64,000 nucleotides of DNA from Vesta saturnalis (lineage: Eukaryota; Arthropoda; Insecta; Coleoptera; Lampyridae). Each line of letters starts with the position of its first letter. Position 1 is the first letter of the stretch. The notes under the pieces are model-generated. The model worked only from the letters and a program-made list of their open reading frames with translations. It was not told where the DNA came from and did not search any database. This document shows, piece by piece, positions 1 through 10,300 of the stretch. Position numbers and translations under genes: made by a program. The stretch spans positions 281,501 through 345,500 of the forward strand of contig JARFJB010001985.1 of the NCBI GenBank assembly GCA_036346205.1. The letters are read 5' to 3'.

Positions 1-261
1 AATTAAAATATAACGGATAATCTTTTTTTTTCCGTTTTTTTTTGTTACTTCATTAATTTTATAATTAAAAGTACTGAGCTTTAGAGAATGAAACAGTTTT
101 TTATTTACTACGAAACGTTATTAATAAAATATAATAATAACAGTAGTAGTACTAATATTTGCACAAATCATTAAAACCCACAAATAGATTTTGCTTTAAC
201 ACACTTATTCCTGAACCAAGAAGAAATAAAAATAAACAGTTTTTGTATTATTGTTTATTAT

Positions 262-263
<2 letters not shown>
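1..263. other. AT-rich sequence, nothing assigned
   Basis: AT-rich sequence with homopolymer T runs near the window edge. No coding similarity, RNA gene or repeat structure was recognised before the (TA)n tract. Confidence 0.5.

Positions 264-349
<86 letters not shown>
264..349. repeat. (TA)n microsatellite
   Basis: An almost uninterrupted TA dinucleotide run of about 86 bases with one phase break. It directly abuts the interspersed repeat that begins with a GGTTGTCCGATTTTCGAGT-like end. TA runs border several transposons in this window (2514, 6286 and 35681), which fits TA-targeting elements landing in such tracts. Confidence 0.95.
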
Positions 350-738
350 CAGGTTGTCCGATTTTCGAGTACAACACTAAACTTATGGTTTTTTAATGGA
401 ACACCCTATACATTTTTATATATTTGAATTCTCTGTTAAATGCTGAGCAAAATGATGTAAGGTACTATGGGTATACGACTAACGGTTGCTAAGCTATAGA
501 TATTTCTATGTAAAAACATTAGTCAATAAGTAGCCTCCTGTTCCGCCATCTTGAAAAGCAAATTCAACAAAAATAAAAAAATGTTTACAATTTTCAACTT
601 TGTCACTAATTAAATCAAAAACACTTAGGAATGGGTAGTAAAAAGTGAGTATCTATTGAAAGCCAGGAAAAAATGCTATTCAAATCTATAATAAAATACC
701 TATATATATGTACACATATATATGTAGGGTGTGGCAAC
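350..738 (+). mobile_element. Unclassified interspersed repeat, left part
   Basis: Non-coding repeat-like sequence. It starts right after the TA tract and carries the motif GGAACACCCTATACATTT, near-identical to GGAACACCCTGTATATTA at 8014 on the far side of the large foldback. A CCGCCATCTTG box lies at 543-553. From general familiarity, this 'GGAACACCCTgTATA' motif is widespread in insect interspersed repeats. No transposase is present, so class and true boundaries are unknown. It may be two different repeats: the 700-738 portion reads into the insertion target of the foldback. Confidence 0.5.
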
Positions 739-744
739 AGTCTG
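739..744. repeat. Target-site duplication, left (AGTCTG)
   Basis: AGTCTG immediately precedes the first base of the foldback terminus AGTAGTACCGGG. The identical hexamer follows the other terminus at 7862-7867. This is the signature of a transposition event with a 6 bp staggered cut. Confidence 0.8.
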
Positions 745-841
745 AGTAGTACCGGGACACCTTTGGCCGCCATCTTGGATTTTGACGTCACAAGACCGCC
801 CACGTGGTGGACCGGATTTTCCACCCTTATTTTTACTTGCT

Positions 842-1130
842 TACGTGTAGGACGTGTTTTTCACCCTTATTTTTTATGGTTTCTTTTCGGATGCCTTTTT
901 CAACCCTAATTTTTTACACATCCACGTGTGAGACGTATTTTTTCACCCCTATTTTTACACACCCACGTGTGAGACCGCATTTTCCACCCTTATTTTTACT
1001 CGCTTACGTGCAGGACGTATTTTTTCACCCCTATTTTTACACATCCACGTGTGAGACCGTGTTTTCAACCCTTATTTTTTATACGCTTACGTATGAGACC
1101 GTATTTTTTACCCTTATTTTGAGATGGTGA
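842..1130 (+). repeat. Subterminal ACGT-box array, about 41 bp period
   Basis: Repeats of the form (C/T)ACGTGTGAGACCGTATTTTTTCACCC lie with ACGT cores at about 842, 923, 964, 1005, 1046 and 1088, so successive units are mostly 41-42 bp apart. A further group sits at about 1350, 1391, 1432 and 1511. The mirror copies occupy about 7420-7760. Ordered subterminal repeats are the usual layout of transposase-binding sites in foldback, hAT and Mutator-like elements. Here no protein is known, so a binding role is inference. Confidence 0.75.
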
Positions 1131-2500
1131 TCTTTTAATTATTTTTATTAATATAAGATGATCTTTAATTATTTTTAATAATTAATTATCCTAGGGAAAT
1201 TCTTAATCTGATAGCTTTTAAGATGATGATGATCTTTAATTATTTTTATTAATTAATTATTTTTAACCTGAGGGAAATTCTTAATCTGATAGGTTTAAGA
1301 TGATGATGATCTTTATTTATTTTTATTAATTAATTATTTTTACTCGCTTACGTATAGGACGTGTATTTTCGCCCCTATTTTTTACACACCCACGTGTAGG
1401 ACGTGCTTTTTCACCCCTATTTTATGACAGCTCACGTATAGGATGCGTATTATCAACCCTCATGGTTTCTTTTCGAGGTCAACCCTAATTAGAGCCTTTT
1501 TTGCACATGCTCACGTGAGGGGTTGGTCTTGGTGCTGAGGGCTGGACCTGGACCTAGGTCTTGGACTTTGAGTTGGTCTTAGGGTTATTTTTGATGGTAT
1601 TAAGGTCCTTCTGACTATATTAATAGCAGTGCCCCTGGAGGTTAGGCAAATGCACACGCATACAATGTTGGAAATTGCATATTTAATAAGATATTATTAT
1701 TATAATTATCGGTCCTGTTGCTTTAAAATGGCCAAATGCTATTGGATGAAATTTTACCTAAACGTTGTATTTCTAATAAGGAGGTTCTTGTGCGACACGT
1801 GTAGGGCTTCGAAACTTGTTTTCAGGCCCTCGCCCCATGACCGGAGATGATGTGGGAACCTAACCTTATAAGATAAGTGTAGAGCTTAGCCTCATCGTGG
1901 CCCCTTGATGCAATTGTATGTTGTTCTAACTTAATCTTACAGCTGTAGGCCTTCGCCCTGTCATACAAAAATTGTATTCTAATAAGGGGTTGGCAGGACT
2001 TGTATCAGGGTCTGCACCCTGGCCCCTTTGAGCAAAAATTGATTTTAGCGTCATCTAGGGGCGTATAGACTAATGAATATTTTCTATAATAGAAGCTGAT
2101 AATGCACACCTCTCTCCTGCTCTATGTTGTTTCTTCCTCCCCCTCTCTCTTTCTCACACACGCACAAACAAATTAATTAATTAATCAACCTCAAACAAAT
2201 CACGTTCGATCATCAGATAAAACTCAATCAACCGAAATTATGTCTTTCAGTTTGCGGAAATCAGATTACAGATCAAACTGAATGCATTAAAGTGTAATTA
2301 AATATGACGTGAAATAATAAATAATTTCTACCCTAATGAAATGATGCTTTATGTATAGGCTGATTCTCTAAACAGTCACCACCTATACATTCGGAACATC
2401 ATATCTGATTTATTTACATGTTTAATTACATACACACACAAAACTGTTTCATTGTAACGTGTTCATTAACAGTTGTAAAATCCCATTAAAAAGTAATAAT

Positions 2501-2513
<13 letters not shown>

Positions 2514-2549
<36 letters not shown>
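2514..2549. repeat. (TA)n tract inside left arm
   Basis: A run of 18 TA units. Its counterpart in the right arm is 6286-6349, where it is longer and has a foldback MITE inserted beside it. Confidence 0.9.
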
Positions 2550-2550
<1 letters not shown>

Positions 2551-2850
2551 CATACAGTTAAATTAAAGTTAACATGTTTTAAGAAAATCAAACTGATATA
2601 ACGGAAATAAAAGGCAAAAGGTTTTAATGGTTTATTATTATACATGAATTAACAATAACTACAAGTTTAAAAACCGTGCGTACCTACTATTTTGTCGAGT
2701 TGATCTTATGAAGTCATCCTGCGTAATAATACACTTTAAAAAAATCTTTATCGGCGTTTTTGTTAGCAATATCAGGTAGAAAACATATATTAAAAATAAT
2801 ACGCTTACCTTTAGAAGTTTTTCCTTCAACTGTACAATATGTTAAACTGA

Positions 2851-3170
2851 ATTTTTTATACAACGTGTCTCACTAAAATGCGCTTTGTTCATGGTTGGAT
2901 ATAAACAGCCCATTACATTAACTATTTAGAAAGTAATACAGAAAAATCTGAATTCGTATTTAACAAACATGTACTTACAAAAAAAAATTTGTTTCATTAG
3001 GAATGTCAGTAATTTTTTATACAACGTGTCTTACTAAAATATGTTTTGTGAATGGCTGGATATAAACAGCCCATTACATACCTGTCATCAACTATTTAGA
3101 AAGTAATACAGAAAACCGGAGTACCGCTACTAGCATTTAACAATTATGTATTACTTACAAAAATTTACAT
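2851..3170 (+). repeat. Direct tandem duplication, about 161 bp
   Basis: Two adjacent units begin ATTTTTTATACAACGTGTC at 2851 and 3012. Both continue with a block ending in ATATAAACAGCCCATTACAT and then AGAAAGTAATACAGAAAA. They differ by scattered substitutions and small indels. The same pair is present in the right arm (about 4900-5150), so the duplication predates or was copied with arm formation. Confidence 0.8.
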
Positions 3171-3284
3171 TCAAAACACAAATATTTTAAAAAACGTGTA
3201 ATACCACTAATGCTGCATCATAATAATAAAAACTCATTAAACAGTGATTACACATTAAATACATTTAAAATATGTAACTTTTAT

Positions 3285-3731
3285 ACTACGTCTATTATTA
3301 CATAGAGATGAGATTATTCTTAAATTTAATTGATTTCGATAGAGCTCTGGAAATACTACAACCGTTCGAAATCTTGCTTCTTCTCTCGATGTCAAAAAAG
3401 CTATACTAGTGATACATTAAGTAAGCATAATAGCGGATACAGCTACATTGCTAACGATTATTGATGTTTTTTTTTGCATCAGATTTTTTGAATGAGACAG
3501 CCTCGCAGGTATTTTTTAAGAAAAGCTATACACATCTCATGAGATCAAACGAGATTTTTGAGATATAATCACCTCATCGTCTTCACCTTGAACGATTATA
3601 TTGTAACAACCTGTAAAAGTAGCTAATAACCCTAATAGTTTTATCAGACATTATTACATGGACACGAGGTTAGCCCTAAATTAACTGGTTTCAACACGGC
3701 TCTGGAAATGCTGCACACGCTTCAAATCTCT
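3285..3731 (+). repeat. Spaced direct duplication, about 90 bp units
   Basis: Units at about 3285-3375 and 3641-3731 share ATTATTACAT, TAAATT..A, and GCTCTGGAAAT. Read on the minus strand, the inner unit can encode KRVQHFQSRVET. The outer unit aligns as FERL, stop, YFQSSIEI. The mirrored copy in the right arm gives the same inner peptide at about 4270-4312. This may be a remnant of a short captured coding segment, but no protein family was recognised. Confidence 0.55.
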
Positions 3732-3749
3732 TAGCTCGTACGCAGAAGT

Positions 3750-4250
3750 TGTACCGTATTCACTTCCTTCAATTTTTATCTGCATTCTGTTTCGAGGCTG
3801 TAGTACGTTTTCTAATACATAAACAGAATCTTCAATACTGTGATACGTGTAGCAGCAAAACTTTACATGTAAGCCTGATCTTATCATAAATAAATACATC
3901 TGTCAAAAAAAGCTAATTAAACATAACTCCGAGGCCTGGGTATAGCAAGCAACGCTTCCAATTATAGCTTTTAGTCAACACAATAGTAACTACAACTACA
4001 TACAATCGACTAGCACTGCTTTAGCACGAGGATCAAACGAAAAAACGCAAGCACGCACGCACGTACACACGTACGCACGCACGCAAGCTCGTATGTACGC
4101 ACGCACGTAAAACCACACGCTTGCAAGCACGCAAGCTCGCACGCACGCTCGCACGTACGCACGCACGTAAGCACGCACGCTCGCACGCACGCAAGCTCGC
4201 ACGCACGCTCGCACGTACGCACGCTTGCACGTACGCACGCTTGCACGTAC
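3750..4250. repeat. Foldback loop with ACGC-rich degenerate array
   Basis: This is the unpaired centre of the foldback. 3750-4034 is single-copy AT-rich sequence. From about 4035 to 4250 it is a degenerate array of ACGCACGC, ACGTACGC, GCAAGCTCGC and GCTTGCAC units. Translations of the array in several frames only give Ala/Arg/Cys/Val-rich repeats and are not genes. A 72-residue minus-strand open frame (3681-3899) runs from the loop into the arm and ends in QSRVETS. It is not recognisable and I do not call it a gene. Confidence 0.75.
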
Positions 4251-6283
4251 GTACTTCTGCGTACGAGCTAAAAGATTTGAAGCGTGTGCAGCATTTCCAG
4301 AGCCGTGTTGAAACCCGTTAATTTAGGGCTAACCTCATGTCCATGTTATAATGTCTGATAAAACTATTAAGGTTATTAGCTACTTTTACAGGTTGTTACA
4401 ATATAATCGTTCAAGGTGAAGACGATGAGGTGATTATATCTCAAAAATCTCGTTTGATCTCATGAGATGTGTATAGCTTTTCTTAAAAAATACCTGCGAG
4501 GCTGTCTCATTCAAAGAATCTCATGCAAAAAAAAACATCAATAATCGTTAGCAATGTAGCTGTATCCGCTATTATGCTTACTTAATGTATCACTAGTATA
4601 GCTTTTTTGATATCGAGAGAAGAAGCAAGATTTCGAACGGTTGTAGTATTTCCAGAGCTCTATCGAAATCAATTAAACTTAAGAATAATCTCATCTCTAT
4701 GTAATAATAGACGTAGTATAAAAGTTACATATTTTAAATGTATTTAATGTGTAATCACTGTTTAATGAGTTTTTATTATTATGATGCAACATTAGTGGTA
4801 TCAGACGTTTTTTAAAATATTTGTGTTTTGAATGTAAATTTTTGTAAGTACAACATAATTATTAAATGCTAGTAGCGGTATTCCGGTTTTCTGTATTACT
4901 TTCTAAACAGTTGATGACAGGTATGTAATGGGCTGTTTATATCCAGCCATTCACAAAACGTATTTTAGTAAGACACGTATAAAAAATTACTGACATTCCT
5001 AATGCAACAAATTTTTTTTTGTAAGTACATGTTTGTTAAATACGAATTCAGGTTTTTCTGTATTACTTTCTAAATAGTTAATGTAATGGGCTGTTTATAG
5101 CCAACCATAAACAAAGCGCATTTTATGTGATGACACGTTGTATAAAAATTCAGTTTAACTATTGTACAGTTGAAGTGAAAAACTTCTAAAGGTAAGCGTA
5201 TTATTTTAATATATGTTTTCTACGCTGATATTGCTAACAAAAACGCCGATAAAGATTTTTAAAATGTATTATTACGCAGGATGACTTCATAAAGATCAAC
5301 TCGACAAAATAGTAGGTACGCACGGTTTTGAAACTGTAGTTATTGTTAATTCATGTATAATAATAAACCATTAAAACCTTTTGCACTTTTATTTCCGTAT
5401 ATAGTCAGTTTGATATTCTTAAAACATGTTAATTTTAATTTAACTGTATTTGAAGGGTAGTTTCTGAAATAGGTTCGATTTTACGCATAGAACTCATTTT
5501 TAAAATAAGACAAAATGTTCGATTTAAAATTGCAAAAGCGCACTTAAAAGTTAGTGAAGGTTGAATGAAACTGATTTTATTCAATTATTTCAAAACTAAG
5601 ATAAAAGATGAAATTAAGAACATACATACTTTTCTCGCCGAGTAACATAGATAGGTCATTTTCGTTATTCGAATCATAGGTGTCCTTTTCATTGCGAGGA
5701 TGAGAAAGTGTCAAGTCTAAAAATTTTGTACGACCTTTTCGCAATTTTTTTTAACAAAATCATAAATTCTGGACAGTTTTATATAAAAAATGTCGTCTTT
5801 GCGTAAGTCGATATCGGCAACGGTTTTTGTGTAAAATGAGTTTGAAAATTATCATTATTTGATAAAATTACTGTTATTCACTTCGGAATCAACCGTTGCC
5901 GATATCGACTTACGCATAGACGACATTTTTTACGTAAAACTGTCCAAAATTTATGAATTTGTCAAAAAAAATTGCAAAATGGTCGTACAAAATTTTTTAG
6001 GGACTTGATACCCTTTTCATCCCCCTGAAAAGGACGCCTATGATTCGAATAACGAAAAATGGCCTAGCTCATTTTACTCGGCGTAAAAAGTTATGTATTT
6101 TCCCTTAATTTCATCTCTTTATCTTTTATCGTTTTTGAAATAATTGAATAAAATCAGTTTCATTCGAACCCTTTCAAGGGCCTGTAACTTTTTAAGGGTG
6201 CGTTTTAGCATGTTTATAGGAACATTTTGTCTTATTTTAATGAGTTCTACATGCAGTAGAAATTGAAACCCTATTTCAGAAGC

Positions 6284-6351
<68 letters not shown>

Positions 6352-7861
6352 TAATTATTACCTTTAATGGGATTTTACAACTGTTAATGAACACGTTACA
6401 ATGAAACAATTTTGTGTGTGTATGTAATTAAACATGCAAATAAATCAGATATGATGTTCCGAATGTATAGGTGGTGACTGTTTAGAGAATCAGCCTATAC
6501 ATAAAGCATCATTGCATTAGGGTAGAAATTATTTATTGTTTCACGTCATATTTAATTACACTTTAATGCATTCAGTTTGATCTGTAATCTGATTTCCGCA
6601 AACTGTAAGACATAATTTCGGTTGATTGATTGAGTTTTATCTGATGATCGAACGTGATTTGTTTGAGATTGATTAATTAATTGATTTGTTTGTGCGTGTG
6701 TGAGAAAGAGAGAGGGGGAGGAAGAAACAACATAGAGCAGGAGAGAGGCGTGTATTATCAGCTTCTATTATAGAAAATGTTCATTAGTCTATACGCCCCT
6801 AGATGACGTTAAAATCAATTTTTACTCAAAGGGGCCAGGGCGCAGACCCTAATAAAAGTCCTGCCTTACAAGAACCCCTTATTAGAATACAATTTTTGTA
6901 TGACAAGGCGAAGGCCTACAGCTGTAAGATTAAGATAGAACAACATACAATTGCATTAAGGGGCCACGATAGGGGCTAAGCTCTACACTTATCTTATAAG
7001 GTTAGGTTCCCACATCATCTCCGGCCATGGGGCGAGGGCCTGAGAATAAGTTGCGAAGCCCTACACGTGTCGCACAAGAACCTCCTTATTAGAAATACAT
7101 CGTTTAGGTAAAAGATCATCCAATAGCATTTGGCCATTTTAAAGCAATAGGACCGATAATTTTAATAATAATATCTTATTAATTATGCAATTTCCAACAT
7201 TGTATGCGTGTGCATTTGCCTAACCTCCAGGGGCACTGCTATTAATATAGTCAGAAGGACCTTAATACCATCAAAAATAACCCTAAGACCAAGTCAAAGT
7301 CCAAGACCTTGGTCCAGGTCCAGCCCCCAGCACCAAGACCAACCCCTCACGTGAGCATGTGCAAAAAAGGCTCTAATTAGGGTTGACCTCGAAAAGAAAC
7401 CATGAGGGTTGAAAATACGCATTCTATACGTGAGCTGTCATAAAATAGGGGTGAAAAAACATGTCCTACACGTGGGTGTGTAAAAAACAGGGGTGAAAAT
7501 ACACGTCCTATACGTAAGCGAGTAAAAATAATTAATTAATAAAAATAAATAAACACGTGGATGAGTTAAAATAGGGGTGAAAAAATACGTCCTACACGTA
7601 AGCGAGTAAAAATAAGGGTGGAAAATGCGGTCTCACACGTGGATGTGTAAAAATAGGGGTGAAAAAATACGTCTCACACGTGGATGTGTAAAAAATTAGG
7701 GTTGAAAAAGGCAACCGAAAAGAAACCATAAAAAATAAGGGTGAAAAAACACGTCCTACACGTAAGCGATTAAAAATAAGAGTGGAAAATCCGGTCCCCC
7801 AGGTGGGCGGTCTTGTGACGTCAAAATCCAAGATGGCGGCCAAAGGTGTCCCGGTACTACT
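4251..7861 (-). repeat. Right inverted arm of the foldback
   Basis: Reverse-complement counterpart of 745-3749. It contains the mirrored (TA)n tract (6286-6349), the mirrored subterminal ACGT boxes (about 7420-7760), TGACGTCA (7816-7823) and CCAAGATGGCGGCC (7828-7841). It ends in GGTACTACT at 7861. It differs from the left arm by the inserted MITE (5460-6285), loss of a 1140-1330 type duplication and point changes. Confidence 0.85.
5460..6285. mobile_element. Nested foldback MITE in (TA)n
   Basis: An 826 bp sequence, itself an almost complete inverted repeat. TTCTGAAATAGG (5462) pairs with CCTATTTCAGAA (6270-6281). The central halves GTCGATATCGGCAACGG and CCGTTGCCGATATCGAC meet around 5850-5870. 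It has no coding capacity. TA dinucleotides lie just outside both ends (5458-5459 and 6286-6287), compatible with a TA target duplication as in Tc1/mariner-type MITEs. It is absent from the same position in the left arm, so it inserted after the large element formed its two arms. Confidence 0.8.
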
Positions 7862-7867
7862 AGTCTG
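7862..7867. repeat. Target-site duplication, right (AGTCTG)
   Basis: Exact second copy of the hexamer at 739-744, directly after the right terminus of the foldback. Confidence 0.8.
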
Positions 7868-8480
7868 TATTTGGTTACTTGGATATTAAAAATAAATAAA
7901 AATTGTTTGTATAAAAGTTGTTCACAGTCAAGTTTTCTGTCACGTAAAAATATTTTTGAGTATGCAGGGTATTTCGCTCAGCCCAGACGCAACCAAACCT
8001 TTTTATTTTAAATGGAACACCCTGTATATTATTGCATATTATGCTTCTTCGTTTCATTTTAGATCAACTTTATTTATCACATGTAAGGTCAAAAATGGAC
8101 CGTTTCCGTGTAATTCGACTGTTTTTATAAAAATTGACATCTGTTGTAGTCTTTAGAAAATCCAATATCTCAGGAACTGTGCAACTTAGATAAGTGCGGT
8201 TGGAACTATCAGATTAAGCATGAATAGGCCAAACTCTTCCATCAGTGAAAAATAGTACCGAAGGCAGGGGGTACCAAATAGAGGGCCCCGAGTTTTAAAA
8301 TTTTCAAACAAACGTAACTCCCTTTTTTTAAATAGAACCCTAACATTTTTTATACATCCTTTAATTCGTTTTTAAATTGTTTATCAAACATCTGTTACAT
8401 TCCATATACCTAACTTTAACCGTTTTATTGTTATTTTAAGTTTTAATATTATTTTAACAATGTTTGCTGTGCATGACGCG
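7868..8480. mobile_element. Unclassified interspersed repeat, right part
   Basis: Sequence to the right of the foldback. From about 7965 it has the layout of an insect interspersed repeat end (GCAGGGTATTTCGCTCAGCC) followed by GGAACACCCTGTATATTA at 8014. It is non-coding. Because the motif is shared with about 400, this may be the other half, or another copy, of the repeat at 350-738. I cannot decide its class. Confidence 0.4.
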
Positions 8481-9119
8481 GTAGGCGTTTAAACTAATGA
8501 AAAACAGATAGAAAATATTTATTCTCTGAAAAATTTTCAAAACTAGGATTAAGGTTTTAAAAGTTTTAAAACCAGAAATAGAAATCCAATAAGGACCAGT
8601 TACACGATACCGAGGGAAAGCGAGAGAAAGTCAGAAGAGAAAGTGAAGCAGTATTAAAACGTTTACATCTGACGGAGTACAACCGTTTTGTTCGAGTAAC
8701 ACAGCTAGTTAAGACTAAATTTATAAACTGGAAACCTGCATTCATATTCCAACTCTCACGACAATAGTATGAGAGGAACACTAATTGTGCATTTCAATCA
8801 ATACTATACTCTGCTACAGTTTATTTTGCATTAGAGTAGGCCATGGAATTCTTAAGTGTGGTTGCATTGCATAAAGAACATGTTACTACCCTAGCTTAGC
8901 TATTGAAAGTTCTAGGTTATATTTTTAATTTTTTACACTATTTAAACTTTGCTTGCACGAAAATGGTTGAATCTCGAGCGACCTATTTAAGAAATTCTTT
9001 ACATTAGTCATAAATGTCTTATCTAATACAGTGAGATGTTTTTTTAACCAAATCTACGTAAAAACTAATACCTTTTTCACTCTTCCAAAATAAAAAACAA
9101 TGGAGAAATATGCAGGTAA
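8481..9119. other. No feature seen
   Basis: AT-rich intervening sequence. Only short unrecognised open frames were seen, with no inverted repeat or coding similarity. Confidence 0.5.
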
Positions 9120-9536
9120 TTGAGAGCAAAATTGCATACGTAATCCAATATGAAAACTTGCTTTCGTGATAAAATTCACCGACCGCATTTTTCTCTGTCC
9201 CTTTTTGGCTATTAAACATGATGTAGAGGTATGTTTATACGCAAACTGATTTCTTCCGTCTCAAAGTCAATAGGTAACCAGAATATCAATATGTATCCTT
9301 TTAATGTTACCTATCCGGGTAATCCACAGCGCATTTCATAAGTAATCTAATGTGAAGATTTGCTGTCGTGATGAAATTTGTTGCGTCGTTGGCTTGTCTA
9401 GCTGCACCGTATCATACGGTGCATTATCCATAACCACCATACAATTTCTAGACAGCGTATGAATCAGCTGTTCAATTACCAAATTTTGAATTCGGTTTCC
9501 ATTTACAGTTTTGTGATAATCCCGATCCTTGTTCCC
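9120..9536 (-). pseudogene. DDE_3 (IS630/Tc1-mariner superfamily) transposase fragment
   Basis: On the minus strand, 9536 down to about 9380 reads RDYHKTVNGNRIQNL, then SRNCMVVMDNAPYDTVQL and DKPTT. This matches the second-aspartate region of insect DDE_3 transposases: the aspartate in VVMDN followed by the PY(H) box. Only this middle piece survives, with no first or third catalytic residue. A short stretch downstream (9330-9400) is repeated about 200 bp further on (9130-9190, minus-strand LSRKQVFILDY against SSRQQIFTLDY), showing a local duplication or two abutting copies. It is a different subfamily from the 10301-11492 relic. Not functional. Confidence 0.65.
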
Positions 9537-9555
9537 CGAATAGAGTAAATATTAG

Positions 9556-10000
9556 GTTTAAATTAAAACATAAACATTAGCCTGCTATTAATATAAGAGT
9601 TTAAGAAACGTATAAACCACTATGCTTTTCATTATTAATAACACTTGAAATTATTGACAAAGATATCTCTTTGCTAGATCTAACTGGATTATTTTATTTG
9701 ATGTCATGCTTATATTTGTGAATGCTTCTATCATTTTTAAATTGAAGTTTTTCATAAGTTTACACTTACATCATAACTCGATTAAATTTTGTTAAATGTG
9801 TTTTTTGGCTGACATTTTTCATTGTTAGCCTTCGACCGTTTAGAGAGTGCTCTGATTTGTCATCTTTAAGACAGTTTAACAATATTTAATTTTTAATTAC
9901 CTAGTTATTCTTTTCTAAAGTTTAATTCTATGGTTGGCTTCATACGTTTTTCAAACTATTATATTAATGGCAGGCTAATGCTTATGTTTTAATTTTTCAA
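9556..10000. mobile_element. MITE with about 50 bp inverted repeats
   Basis: AATTAAAACATAAACATTAG at 9561 is matched in reverse complement near 9976-9995. The pairing continues through GCCTGCTATTAATATAA and GAAACGTAT on both sides, with a few mismatches. The interior is AT-rich and non-coding. It is a typical non-autonomous DNA transposon. No clear target duplication was resolved and the superfamily is unknown. Confidence 0.7.
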
Positions 10001-10300
10001 CTTGACAAAATTGTTTCAACATCTCTAACAATTTTAATAGGTAATATTACTACTGACGATGATAACTGTAAGTGTTATTCAAACGTTTAGAATGTATAAT
10101 TTAACATACACCATTTAAAAACCCAAAAAAAGTAAGTATTTTATTATGTGTATCAATGGTGAAAGTTTAAATTTTCCTATTAAACATTTATTTTAGATAT
10201 GGCTATTTCAAAATGCTGATGTTTTGATTAATATAAAATAATTATAAATGTAGTTTACATTTATTGTCATAAGGAAACAAATGCTATATGTAACCAATAA

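Larger units (their letters stand above)
745..3749 (+). repeat. Left inverted arm of the foldback
   Basis: This arm contains, from the outside in: the terminus with GGCCGCCATCTTGGAT (765-780) and TGACGTCA (783-790), subterminal ACGT-box repeats (about 842-1520), and a region shared with the smaller relative at 11784-12647 (about 1490-2050). Further in are a pyrimidine-rich stretch (about 2110-2160), a (TA)n tract (2514-2549) and two sets of internal direct duplications (2851-3170; 3285-3375 with 3641-3731). It ends at the GTACGCAGAAGT that pairs with 4251-4262. Confidence 0.85.
745..7861. mobile_element. Giant foldback (long inverted-repeat) transposon
   Basis: A 7.1 kb element whose two halves are reverse complements. 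The left arm is 745-3749, the right arm is 4251-7861 (reversed), and the loop is about 0.5 kb. The termini are AGTAGTACCGGGACACC and its complement, flanked by AGTCTG on both sides. Arm identity can be followed along the whole length by eye; examples are the CRE/YY1 box terminus, the block at 2220-2290 against 6540-6620, and the block at 3660-3749 against 4251-4341. The right arm carries an extra MITE (5460-6285). The left arm carries an extra local duplication (1140-1330). No transposase, polymerase or integrase was recognised, so it is probably non-autonomous and mobilised in trans. The class is undetermined. Polinton/Maverick is unlikely because those elements have shorter arms and many genes. 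Confidence 0.88.

Noticed and set aside
745..7861. Polinton/Maverick or adenovirus-like origin for the long inverted-repeat element
   Set aside because: No polymerase, integrase, ATPase or capsid coding trace. The arms make up nearly the whole element.
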